A program made the translations under genes and the position numbers. This document shows positions 54,398-62,375 of a stretch of DNA of 64,000 bases, in pieces. Each line of letters starts with the position of its first letter. Position 1 is the stretch's first letter. The notes below the pieces were generated by a model. That model saw only the letters and a program-made list of their open reading frames with translations. It was not told the DNA's origin and did not search any database. The stretch covers positions 9,736,366 to 9,800,365 of the forward strand of contig NZ_CP100416.1 of assembly GCF_026017845.1 (NCBI RefSeq), given 5' to 3'. Source of the DNA: Amycolatopsis mediterranei. GTDB taxonomy: Bacteria > Actinomycetota > Actinomycetes > Mycobacteriales > Pseudonocardiaceae.

Positions 54398-54405
54398 GTC
54401 TCCTC

Positions 54406-54852
54406 GTGGACACCGACGACGACGAGATCGTCACCTGGTGGGGCCTGGTCATCGAGGGTTACCTGGCCACCCAGGACAGGCTGATGGGCGAAATCGCCGA
54501 CCGCTTCGGGCTCGCGCCGGCGTCGTTCGACATCCTGCTGCGGCTGGTGCGCTCGCCCGAGCACCGGATGCCGATGACCCGCCTGGCCATGGAGGCGGCG
54601 CTGTCCAGCGGCGGGTTCACGAAGGTGGCGGACCGCCTGGTGGCGGCCGACCTGATCTGCCGGATCCCCAGCCCCGACGACCGCCGCGTGACGTTCGCGT
54701 CACTGACCGAGCACGGGCTGGACGTGGCGAACAAGGCCCGCGCCGCGGCGGCGGACATCCTGCGCCGGATCGTCCTGACGCCGCTCGGTGAGGACGCCCC
54801 GGCACTCGCCGAAGCCATGCGGACACTGCGCGCGTTCAACGCCGATCGTTGA
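54406..54852 (+). CDS. MarR-family regulator
   Basis: Winged-helix regulator of 148 residues: FGLAPASFDILLRLVRSPEH, recognition helix region AALSSGGFTKVADRLVAADL, and wing PSPDDRRVTFASLTEHG. It lies divergent from the dipeptidase gene with a perfect 14-bp palindrome between them, and 39 bases before a VOC-domain gene that it may also serve. The ligand is unknown. Confidence 0.9.
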   Translation: MDTDDDEIVTWWGLVIEGYLATQDRLMGEIADRFGLAPASFDILLRLVRSPEHRMPMTRLAMEAALSSGGFTKVADRLVAADLICRIPSPDDRRVTFASLTEHGLDVANKARAAAADILRRIVLTPLGEDAPALAEAMRTLRAFNADR

Positions 54853-54891
54853 AAAAGTCGAGGTCACGCCGGACGCCGGTGACGGCGCACC

Positions 54892-55281
54892 ATGAGAGCC
54901 ATGCTGACCGAATCGACCATCACGACGATGCTTCCGGTGACCGACAGTGAACGCGCCGGCCACTTCTACGCGGACTCCCTCGGCCTGAAGCAGACGGGGA
55001 AGGGCGAAGACGGAACCCTCTACTTCGCGGCAGCCGGCGGCGCCATCGGCCTCCGCCCGATGCCGGCCGGCGCGCAGAGCGAGAACACGGCACTGAGCTT
55101 CGAAGTCGGCGACCTGCCCGCCGAAGTCAAAACCCTGGAGGGCCGCGGCGTGCGGTTCCAGGACTTCGAGATGGAAGGCCTGAAGACGGTCGACCACATC
55201 GCCCAGCTGGGCAACGAGCGAGCCGCCTGGTTCAGCGACTCCGAAGGCAACGTGCTCTGCCTGCACGAGGTCATGGGCTGA
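54892..55281 (+). CDS. VOC-superfamily (glyoxalase/dioxygenase-like) protein
   Basis: Protein of 129 residues with two beta-alpha-beta-beta-beta units: MLPVTDSERAGHFYADSLGL at the start and WFSDSEGNVLCLHEVMG at the end. The typical His and Glu metal ligands are only partly clear (TTMLP in place of HV...), so it may be a binding protein rather than an enzyme. The start ATG at 54892 or 54901 is uncertain. Possibly co-transcribed with the MarR gene. Confidence 0.85.
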   Translation: MRAMLTESTITTMLPVTDSERAGHFYADSLGLKQTGKGEDGTLYFAAAGGAIGLRPMPAGAQSENTALSFEVGDLPAEVKTLEGRGVRFQDFEMEGLKTVDHIAQLGNERAAWFSDSEGNVLCLHEVMG

Positions 55282-55292
55282 CCCCCTGGGGG

Positions 55293-55322
55293 CGCGGGGG
55301 TGCCGTCAGCGGCACCCCCGCG
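55293..55322. terminator. Bidirectional terminator between VOC and amidohydrolase genes
   Basis: Perfect 13-base arms CGCGGGGGTGCCG and CGGCACCCCCGCG closed by a TCAG loop, 11 bases after the VOC stop and 10 bases before the end of the convergent amidohydrolase gene. Confidence 0.85.
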
Positions 55323-55332
55323 TTCGGCCCCG

Positions 55333-56187
55333 CTACGCCAGCGACGGCATCAGCTTGATCGCGTTCCCCGACAGAACCCCGCTCAGCACGTCGTCCGGCA
55401 ACCCCAAGCCGGCCAGCGTCCGGACGTTCGCCGCCACCGAAGGCACGCCCGGCCAGTCCGTCCCGAACACGAACTTGCCCGCCAGCCGCGGCAGGTCGAA
55501 CCGCCGGTAGTACTCCGGCAGCTTCTTCGGTGGCAGCCCGGCCAGGTCGAGCCACACGTTTTCCCTGGCCAGCGCGAGGAACGCCGCCACGTCGTACCAC
55601 CAGCCGCGACCGCCGTGGGCGAAGACGAACTGCAGCGACGGGAAGTCTTCGACCACATCGGACAGCAGCTCCGGATTGCCGAAACTGGTGCGGGAGCCGG
55701 GAAAGCTCGACGTTCCCGAGTGGAGGATCACCGGCACCCCGCGTTCGAGGCACAGCTGGTAGACCGGGTACAGCTCCTTGTCCGCCGGCGAGAACGCGCC
55801 GTGCACCGGGTGGATCTTCAACGCCACCGCGCCCAGGTCCAGCTGCCGCGCCACCTCGGCCGCCGCCGGGTGGTGCAGGTACGGGTTCACGTTCGCCACG
55901 AGCCGGAACCGCTCCGGGTTGAACGAAACCAACGGCAGGTTGTCCTCGATCGGCTGGATCCCGGTCGCCCGCGGGCTGTACTCGCAGAACAGCAGCACCC
56001 GGTCGACACCCTCGGACTCCATCAGCTCGTCCATTGCGGACGGCACCACCGAACCGTCGGAGGCGTAAACCGAACGCCACGGGTACGACCCGGCGAAGTC
56101 GTGCGCCCACTGCAGCCACGCCGGTTTCAGCGTCGGCAGCCGCGGCGTGTGGACGTGGGCGTCGACCACGAAGTGCCCGTCGATCAC
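55333..56187 (-). CDS. Amidohydrolase-family metal hydrolase/decarboxylase, box operon
   Basis: TIM-barrel protein of 284 residues. His11 and His13 in VVDAHVHTP, Lys/His in VALKIHPVHGAF, His in VILHSGTSS, His in FVFAHGGRG and Asp in VFGTDWPG give a full amidohydrolase (amidohydro_2) set, as in aromatic-acid decarboxylases and lactonases. GTG lies in the stop of the ligase gene (GTGA), so it is co-translated with the box genes and is last in the operon. It could process a ring-cleavage product or a benzoate precursor; its substrate is unknown. Confidence 0.87.
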   Translation of the reverse strand: MIDGHFVVDAHVHTPRLPTLKPAWLQWAHDFAGSYPWRSVYASDGSVVPSAMDELMESEGVDRVLLFCEYSPRATGIQPIEDNLPLVSFNPERFRLVANVNPYLHHPAAAEVARQLDLGAVALKIHPVHGAFSPADKELYPVYQLCLERGVPVILHSGTSSFPGSRTSFGNPELLSDVVEDFPSLQFVFAHGGRGWWYDVAAFLALARENVWLDLAGLPPKKLPEYYRRFDLPRLAGKFVFGTDWPGVPSVAANVRTLAGLGLPDDVLSGVLSGNAIKLMPSLA

Positions 56188-57728
56188 GGGCTGGGTACCG
56201 TCCGCAGCGAGTCGCGGACCAGCTCGCGGATCACGTTGCGGCGGATCTTGCCGGTCGCCGTCTTCGGCAGCTCCGCCAGTTCGACCACCCCGCGCGGGCG
56301 CTTGAACGCCGCCAGGCCCTCGCGGCAGAACTCGATCAGCTCGGCCGGGTCCACCGCGAACCCGGGCGCGGGCACCACGCACGCCACCGGCTTGTCAAGA
56401 CCGTCGGCGTCCGGCGCGGCGACGACCGCGACCTCGGCCACCGCCGGGTGCTGCCGCAGCCGTTCCTCCACTTCGGACGGTGACACCCAGATGCCGCCCG
56501 CCTTCAGCATGTCCCCGAACCGGCCCAGACAGCTGTAAGTCCCGTCTTCGTTCCGGACGTAGCTGTCGCCGGTCCGCAGCCACTCGCCCTGGAACACCAG
56601 CTTCGTCGCGTCGTAGCGGGCCCAGTACCCGGTGGCCGTCGACGGCCCGGCCACGAACAGCTCGCCCGGCTTGCCGACGGCGTCGATCACGGCCCCGGTT
56701 TCGTCGCGCAGCTGCACGGAATACCCCGGCACGGGGACGCCGGTGCTGCCCGGCCGCACCGAACCGGGCCGGTTCGACAGGAAGATGTGCAGGGCCTCGG
56801 TCGACCCGATGCCGTCGAGGATCTCCAGCCCGAAGCGCGCGCGGAACCGTTCGAACAGCGAGGCGGGCAGCGGCTCACCGGCCGAAACCGCGTACCGTAC
56901 CGAAGAAAACGAGTCGTCCGGGACGTCGCTGGCGAGCAACGCGGCGTAGAACGTCGGGACCGCGAAGAACAGTGACGGCCGCTCCTCGCGAGCGCGCTTC
57001 GCGAACAACGCGGGCGCCGGCCGCGAAGGCTCGAGCAGCGTCGTCCCGCCCGCGCTGAGCGGGAAGAAGCACGAGTTCCCCAGCCCGTAGGCGAAGAACA
57101 GCTTCGGCACGGACAGGAACCGGTCCGCCGACGTCGTCGCCAGCACACCGCGGGCGTAGGTCTCGCAGACCGCGCGGATGCTCGCGTGCCGGTGCATCGC
57201 GCCCTTCGGCTGCCCCGTCGTGCCCGAGGTGTACAGCCACAGCGCGGGCGAATCTTCCCACGTCCGTCCACTGGGGAGCGATCCCGCCAGCGCCGGCCAG
57301 TCGTGCGTCCGGACGCCGAACCCGGCCCCGTCGCAGCGGTCGAGCACGACGTCGGTGACCTCCGGAGCGAGCTCGAGCGCGATCCCGGCCTGCTCGGCGA
57401 ACTCCCCGGACACGCACAGCACGCGCGCCCGCGAGTCGGCCAGCACCTGGCCCAGCTCCGGCCCGGTGACCATCGTCGACACCGGGACGGCGACCGCGCC
57501 GGCCAGCATCGCGCCGAGGATGCCGGTGAGCAGCTCGACGTCGTCGACCATGCAGAACATGACCCGTTCTTCGGGCCGCACCCCGAGTCCGGCGAGCCCG
57601 CCGGCGACGCGCCGGGACTCCTCGGCGAGCTCGGCGTAGGTGAGCGATCGCCCGCGCGACACGACCGCGGTCGCGTCCGGGAGCCCGGCCGACAGCAGGT
57701 ACTCCGCGGCATTGAACCCTGTCGCCAC
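56184..57728 (-). CDS. Benzoate-CoA ligase family protein
   Basis: Adenylate-forming enzyme of 514 residues that should activate benzoate with ATP and CoA. AMP-binding motif LYTSGTTGQPKG (165-176), the aryl-pocket region PKLFFAYGLGNSCFFPLSAG typical of benzoate-CoA ligases, DGIGSTEALHIFLSN, and the C-terminal Lys494 in PKTATGKIRRN. GTG at 57728 with TAGGAGG five bases upstream. It lies between boxB (8 bases) and the amidohydrolase gene, giving the entry step of the box pathway. Confidence 0.92.
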   Translation of the reverse strand: MATGFNAAEYLLSAGLPDATAVVSRGRSLTYAELAEESRRVAGGLAGLGVRPEERVMFCMVDDVELLTGILGAMLAGAVAVPVSTMVTGPELGQVLADSRARVLCVSGEFAEQAGIALELAPEVTDVVLDRCDGAGFGVRTHDWPALAGSLPSGRTWEDSPALWLYTSGTTGQPKGAMHRHASIRAVCETYARGVLATTSADRFLSVPKLFFAYGLGNSCFFPLSAGGTTLLEPSRPAPALFAKRAREERPSLFFAVPTFYAALLASDVPDDSFSSVRYAVSAGEPLPASLFERFRARFGLEILDGIGSTEALHIFLSNRPGSVRPGSTGVPVPGYSVQLRDETGAVIDAVGKPGELFVAGPSTATGYWARYDATKLVFQGEWLRTGDSYVRNEDGTYSCLGRFGDMLKAGGIWVSPSEVEERLRQHPAVAEVAVVAAPDADGLDKPVACVVPAPGFAVDPAELIEFCREGLAAFKRPRGVVELAELPKTATGKIRRNVIRELVRDSLRTVPSP

Positions 57729-57736
57729 CAGGCCTC

Positions 57737-59158
57737 CTACGTGAGGTACACATACTCGTAGTCGATGGGCTTGCCGTTGATGCCCTGCCGCGGCGGCGCG
57801 ACCCAGCTCGCGATCTTCCCCCGCTCGTACACCGGGCGCATCAGCGAACGGACGAACGTGAGGTCTTCGGTCGTGGGCAGCCACTTGCGTTTGCCTGCCT
57901 CCCAGGTCGCCTCGTCGACGATGGTGCCGTCGGGAGTGACGTGGTGGCCGGAGTTTATGCCCACTTCGCGGTTGAAGCCAGGGTGCGGCAAGCGGAACGT
58001 GTGGTCGACGCCGGCGTCGGCGAGGATCTTGTTCCAGCGCTTCACACCGGTCTGGCAGTCGGCCATGTACTCGCTGCGCAGGTCGAGGTTGAGCAGCAGG
58101 ATCGCCTGCAGCTCTTCGGTCGTCCAGGTGCCGTCGCCGTTCGGCCGCTCCAGCGTGCGGGCGTCCTCGGTGAGCTTGTGGTCGTCCCGGCGGCGGGTCT
58201 CCTGCCAGCGGCCCTTGAGCCCGGCGGTGTAGTAGTTCGCCGCGTTCGTCGACGTCTCGCTGCCGAACAGGTCCAGCGACACCGTGTAGTGGAAGTTGAG
58301 GTACTTCTGGATGATGTCCAGCGGGATGCCGCCGTGCGGGCCGATGTCGTACGTGTCGTGCTCGCGGATCAGCTCGGCGCTGCGGGTCACCACGCGGTCG
58401 ACGCCGGTGGTGCCGACCATCATGTGGTGCGCCTCTTCCTTGAGCATGAACTCGCAGGTGCGCGAAAGCGGGTCGAAGGAGGACTCCTTGAGCGTGCCGA
58501 GCTGGTACTTCCCGTCGCGGTCGGTGAAGTAGGTGAACATGTAGAACGCCAGCCAGTCGGCGGTTTCCTCGTTGAACGCGCCGAGGATGCGGGGCGCGTC
58601 CGGGCTGCCGGAGTTGCGCATCAGCAGTCCTTCGGCCTCGTCACGGCCTTCGCGGCCGAAGTAGGCGTGCAGCAGGTACACCATCGCCCACAGGTGCCGG
58701 CCTTCTTCGACGTTGACCTGGAACAGGTTCCGCAGGTCGTACAGGCTCGGCGCGGTCAGACCGAGGAGTTTCTGCTGCTCGACCGACGCCGGCTCGGTGT
58801 CGCCCTGGATGACGATCAGCCGCTGCAGGTCGGCGCGGTACTCGCCGGGCACCTGCTGCCACACCGGCTCGCCCTGGTGCTCGCCGAAGGCGATCCGGCG
58901 GTCCGGGTCGCGCTCGGCGAGGAAGATGCCCCAGCGGTAGTCCGGGACGTTGACGTGGTCGAAGTGCGCCCAGCCTTCGCGCCCCACGCTGACCGCGGTG
59001 CGCAGGTAGACCCCCTGCGTCTCCAGCGTCGGCCCCATCTCGCCCCACCAGTGCAGGAACTTCGGCTGCCAGCCCTCCAAGGCGCGCTGCAGCCTGCGGT
59101 CTTCGGCGAGGTTGACGTTGTTGGGGATCTTGGCGTCGTAGTCGATCTTCTCGGGCAT
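57737..59158 (-). CDS. boxB: Benzoyl-CoA 2,3-epoxidase subunit BoxB
   Basis: Di-iron oxygenase of 473 residues that epoxidises benzoyl-CoA. Iron ligands are expected in VNVEEGRHLWAMVYLLHAYF (Glu151/152, His155) and MLKEEAHHMMVGTTG (Glu241/242, His244/245). Length and sequence fit BoxB closely. It needs electrons from the reductase BoxA, whose gene is not in this window. Start ATG at 59158, five bases after the boxC stop. Confidence 0.95.
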   Translation of the reverse strand: MPEKIDYDAKIPNNVNLAEDRRLQRALEGWQPKFLHWWGEMGPTLETQGVYLRTAVSVGREGWAHFDHVNVPDYRWGIFLAERDPDRRIAFGEHQGEPVWQQVPGEYRADLQRLIVIQGDTEPASVEQQKLLGLTAPSLYDLRNLFQVNVEEGRHLWAMVYLLHAYFGREGRDEAEGLLMRNSGSPDAPRILGAFNEETADWLAFYMFTYFTDRDGKYQLGTLKESSFDPLSRTCEFMLKEEAHHMMVGTTGVDRVVTRSAELIREHDTYDIGPHGGIPLDIIQKYLNFHYTVSLDLFGSETSTNAANYYTAGLKGRWQETRRRDDHKLTEDARTLERPNGDGTWTTEELQAILLLNLDLRSEYMADCQTGVKRWNKILADAGVDHTFRLPHPGFNREVGINSGHHVTPDGTIVDEATWEAGKRKWLPTTEDLTFVRSLMRPVYERGKIASWVAPPRQGINGKPIDYEYVYLT

Positions 59159-59163
59159 CTGCG

Positions 59164-60783
59164 CTAGACCCGCTTCCTGTCGAAGACGGCCTTCTGTCCC
59201 GTACCGTAACGGCGCAGCGCGCCTTCGGGCCCGGATGCGTTCGGCCGGGTGAAAATCCAGTTCTGCCAAGCCGCCAGCCGGCCGAAGATCTTGGTCTCGA
59301 TGGTCTCGGGCCCGACGAACCGGTGGTTGGCCTCCATGCCGGTGAGCGCGTCCGGGGACAGCGACGCGCGGCCTTCGAGCGCGATCCGGATTTCGTCCTC
59401 CCAGTCGAGGTCGTCCGGGGCGTCGGTGACCAGGCCGAGTTCGAGGGCTTCGGCGGGGCTGAGCTCGCGGTTCTTCTCGCGCGCGAGCCAGGCGAGGTGG
59501 TCTTCGTCGCCGTAGAAGCGCGCTTGCAAGCGGGTCAAGCCGTTGCCCATCGGGAAAGCACCGAAGTTGGCGTCCGTCAGCTGGATCGACGCGCGTTCGT
59601 CACTGTCTTCGTCGTCGATCGGCGGCCCGTCCAGGATGTACTGGCGGTCGGCGGCCAGCGCGATTTCCAGCAGCGCGCCGGTGAAGCAGCTGCCCGGTTC
59701 GATGAGCGCGATCAGGCTGCGGCTGGTGACGTCGAGGCGCTTGAGCGTCCGCTTGAAGTAGTGCGTGATCTCGTTGGCCAGCCAGTCCTTTTGCCCGAGC
59801 ACGGCCTGCTCGTGCGCCAGCACCTTCGCCGGGTCGCCTTGGGTCCGGAGGATCCACGTCCCGGCTTCGACCTCGTTGGTGCGCAGCCGCAGGATCGTGT
59901 CGTCCAGCTCGCGGGTCATGGCGAGGAACCAGCCGCCCGCACCCTCTTCGTGGAGGTCGCCCGGGTCGTTCTCGGGGCCCTTGACGGTGATCGTGGCCTG
60001 GTTCCCGGCCACGTCGATGTCGACATAGCGATGTTCGAGCGGGGTGAGTTCGATGCCCTGGTCAGCCGGCTTCTCGGACTGCCGGGCGAGTTCTCGCGCC
60101 TTTTCGAGGACCTTCTCGCGGAAGTCCTGGCGAGGTACCAGTTCGTCGACCAGCCGCCAGTCGACGGCCGTCTTGCCCTTGACGCCGTCCGGGCGCGTGG
60201 CGAAGACGTCGGCGAGGTCCCGGCGCACGCGTCGCTTGTCGACGACCCGGGTGAGGCCGCCGGTGCCGGGCAGCACGCCCAGCAGGGGCACCTCGGGCAA
60301 CGCGACGGTCGAGGAGTTGTCGTCGATCAGGAAGATCTTTTCGCAGGCCAGCGCGATTTCGTAGCCACCGCCGGCGCAGGTGCCGTTCACCGCGGCCACG
60401 TAGACCTGGCCGGAGTGCTCGGTGGCGTCCTCCATGCCGTTGCGGGTCTCGTTGGTGAACTTGCAGAAGTTGACCTTCCAGTGGTGCTCCGACGCGGCGA
60501 GCATGCGGATGTTCGCGCCGGCGCAGAACACCTTGTCCTTGGCGCTGGTCACGATGACCACGCGGACCTCGGGGTGCTCGAACCGCAGCCGCTGCGTGGC
60601 GTCGTAGAGCTCGATGTCGACGCCGAGGTCGTAGGAGTTGAGCTTGAGCTCGTACCCCGGGACCAGCCCACCCTGCTCGTCGACGTCCAGCTCCAGCCAG
60701 GCCACCTCCCCGTCGACCCGCAGGCGCCAGTGGCGGTACTCGTCCGGACGGCGGTCGAAGGCAACCGGTGTGGTGGTGGTCAC
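59164..60783 (-). CDS. boxC: Benzoyl-CoA-dihydrodiol lyase BoxC
   Basis: Crotonase-fold enzyme of 539 residues with two enoyl-CoA-hydratase-like halves; it hydrolytically opens the epoxidised ring. First half: VIVTSAKDKVFCAGANIRML and VNGTCAGGGYEIALACEKIF; second half: LIEPGSCFTGALLEIALAAD. Typical length. GTG start, weak ribosome-binding site, possible -35 TTGACC and -10 TAGACA upstream (60790-60810). First gene of boxC-boxB-ligase-amidohydrolase. Confidence 0.95.
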   Translation of the reverse strand: MTTTTPVAFDRRPDEYRHWRLRVDGEVAWLELDVDEQGGLVPGYELKLNSYDLGVDIELYDATQRLRFEHPEVRVVIVTSAKDKVFCAGANIRMLAASEHHWKVNFCKFTNETRNGMEDATEHSGQVYVAAVNGTCAGGGYEIALACEKIFLIDDNSSTVALPEVPLLGVLPGTGGLTRVVDKRRVRRDLADVFATRPDGVKGKTAVDWRLVDELVPRQDFREKVLEKARELARQSEKPADQGIELTPLEHRYVDIDVAGNQATITVKGPENDPGDLHEEGAGGWFLAMTRELDDTILRLRTNEVEAGTWILRTQGDPAKVLAHEQAVLGQKDWLANEITHYFKRTLKRLDVTSRSLIALIEPGSCFTGALLEIALAADRQYILDGPPIDDEDSDERASIQLTDANFGAFPMGNGLTRLQARFYGDEDHLAWLAREKNRELSPAEALELGLVTDAPDDLDWEDEIRIALEGRASLSPDALTGMEANHRFVGPETIETKIFGRLAAWQNWIFTRPNASGPEGALRRYGTGQKAVFDRKRV

Positions 60784-60814
60784 TGCTCGATTGTCTACAT
60801 GAGTCAGACGGAGG

Positions 60815-61240
60815 TCAATGTTGTGTAGAAAGTTGATCTCGCGTGGTCACCCGGTTGTACGTGGCCCACGCCCAGGTGAGGAACGCCCACAGGGCCAGCC
60901 CGGCCGCGGCGTCGGTGAAGATCGTCGCGAACCAGAACGCCGGGATCCGCGGGACGCCGGTCAGGAAGTGGCCCAGCGTGACCAGTCCGGCCAGGGAATA
61001 GACCAAGAGGAACGCCAATGCGCGCGTGTACCGCTCCTGGGTGTACGCGCGGTAGCCGAGCCAGCCGAACGCGGTGAACAGCACCCAGGCCACGGCGACG
61101 GCAATGCCCGCCGCGGCCGCGGGAACGCCCGGCAGCTGCGGGTAGTCCGCTACGCGGAGGGCGTTGTGCGCGTAATGCAACGTCGTGCTGAGCAGGGAGA
61201 AGCCGAGAATCACGCGAAGCGGTGTCAGTCCCTTGTCCAT
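60815..61240 (-). CDS. Small four-helix membrane protein, unknown function
   Basis: Protein of 141 residues beginning MDKGLTPLRVILGFSLLSTT with four hydrophobic segments and short polar loops; HYAHNALRVADYPQLPGVP lies between helices 1 and 2. I do not recognise a named family. ATG at 61240 has GGGGGCGAG upstream. It ends 31 bases before the boxC start on the same strand, so boxC may be read partly from its promoter, but a link to benzoate is not evident. Confidence 0.75.
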   Translation of the reverse strand: MDKGLTPLRVILGFSLLSTTLHYAHNALRVADYPQLPGVPAAAAGIAVAVAWVLFTAFGWLGYRAYTQERYTRALAFLLVYSLAGLVTLGHFLTGVPRIPAFWFATIFTDAAAGLALWAFLTWAWATYNRVTTRDQLSTQH

Positions 61241-61319
61241 CTCGCCCCCGATTTGATAGATCGCTCTAGCGACCGTAACGCGCGGCGGCCGCGCCCGGCA
61301 AGACGCGGCCGCCTGCGTG

Positions 61320-62222
61320 TCACACCAGGTCGATGCGGTGCAGCACCACCGGGTAGCCCGCCTTCGCGAACGCCTTCGCCATCGGGACGTTGCCGACGTC
61401 GGTGCCCGCGATGATCCCGTCCGCGCCGTACCCGGCGAGGTCGTGCGTGGCCTCCACCAGCAGGTCGTACGCGTAGCCACGGCCCCGCTGCTCCGGCACG
61501 ACGGCGATGTAGCCGACCACCGGGTCGTAGACGTTGCGGGTCGGCAGGGTCAGGCCGACCAGCTCGCCTTCGCGCGTGTACGCCAGCCGCCACCAGTCCC
61601 GCGGGCCCGGCATCCACCGCATGATGTCGAGGTCCTCCAGGGCGGCCGCGTCGAGGCCGTGCTCCTCGACCGCCTTGCGGACGTGTGCGTCGAGGCTGCC
61701 GACGTGCACCCGCCGGAAGACGTCGAGGATCACGTCGTCGTCCGGTTCCGGCCGGAACTCGAGCCGGCCGGGCTTTTCCGGCAGGCCGTTTTCCGGGGTC
61801 CAGCAGAAGCGGTAGCGCTCGACGAGTTTCCGGTAGCCCGCCCGCTCAGCCGCCTCGACCCGGCCGGTCACCTCGGCCGCGACCTGCGGATCGTCCTGCC
61901 ACGCCGGGGGCGTGTGCAGCGCGTACTCCGCGTGCAGCGGCGCGGTCTTCAGCAGGCGGACGGCCGCGTCGAAGTCGGTGAAGTCGAACCAGTCCAGGGC
62001 GATCGGTTCTTCGTCGCCGGGCTTGGCCCACCAAGCCGCGCGGGCCACGACCACGCCGTCGCGCAGCGCGACCCAGGTCCACTCGGGCCGGTATTCGCCG
62101 TTCTTCGCCATCTCGGTGAAGTCGTCGCCGAGCAGCGCGCGGCCGACGAGACCGCGGTCGGGCAGGGAGGTGAACAGTGTTTCTTCGCCCGCTGCGAGCG
62201 GGCGGATGACCAGTTCGGTCAC
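61320..62222 (-). CDS. GNAT-family N-acetyltransferase (tandem)
   Basis: Protein of 300 residues. The C-terminal half is a clear GNAT domain with the acetyl-CoA loop VVPEQRGRGYAYDLLVEATH and ends TDVGNVPMAKAFAKAGYPVV; the N-terminal half (MTELVIRPLAAGEETLFTSL, VVARAAWWAKPGDEEP) looks like a second, decayed GNAT fold. Substrate unknown. GTG start has GGAAGGA ~6 bases upstream, part of which pairs into a hairpin. A strong leader ORF (62253-62309) precedes it, suggesting translational or attenuation control. Confidence 0.88.
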   Translation of the reverse strand: MTELVIRPLAAGEETLFTSLPDRGLVGRALLGDDFTEMAKNGEYRPEWTWVALRDGVVVARAAWWAKPGDEEPIALDWFDFTDFDAAVRLLKTAPLHAEYALHTPPAWQDDPQVAAEVTGRVEAAERAGYRKLVERYRFCWTPENGLPEKPGRLEFRPEPDDDVILDVFRRVHVGSLDAHVRKAVEEHGLDAAALEDLDIMRWMPGPRDWWRLAYTREGELVGLTLPTRNVYDPVVGYIAVVPEQRGRGYAYDLLVEATHDLAGYGADGIIAGTDVGNVPMAKAFAKAGYPVVLHRIDLV

Positions 62223-62232
62223 GGAAATCCTT

Positions 62233-62250
62233 CCGGGAGTGCGCTCCCGG
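62233..62250 (-). promoter_or_regulatory. Leader hairpin next to the GNAT ribosome-binding site
   Basis: CCGGGAG and CTCCCGG pair around a four-base loop, directly between the leader ORF stop and the GNAT start. One arm runs into the GGAAGGA of the GNAT gene, so folding should lower its translation. Confidence 0.55.
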
Positions 62251-62252
62251 GG

Positions 62253-62309
62253 TCAGATACCCGGCACCCTCGTACTGAGGTGGGAGCGCGTGATCGGGTG
62301 CGTGATCAT
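62253..62309 (-). CDS. Leader peptide ORF (18 residues)
   Basis: ATG at 62309 preceded by AAAGGAGGTGG, the strongest Shine-Dalgarno seen in this window, encodes MITHPITRSHLSTRVPGI and stops three bases before the hairpin that flanks the GNAT ribosome-binding site. The peptide is rich in Thr, Ile, Arg and His with no obvious run of one codon. A leader-peptide switch is the simplest reading: ribosome stalling would change the hairpin. No sign of an independent function. Confidence 0.6.
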   Translation of the reverse strand: MITHPITRSHLSTRVPGI

Positions 62310-62375
62310 CGGTCCCACCTCCTTTCGCCTGGTCGAGGGTGCGTTCGTGACCTTAGCGGGATCCGCCCGCGGTGA

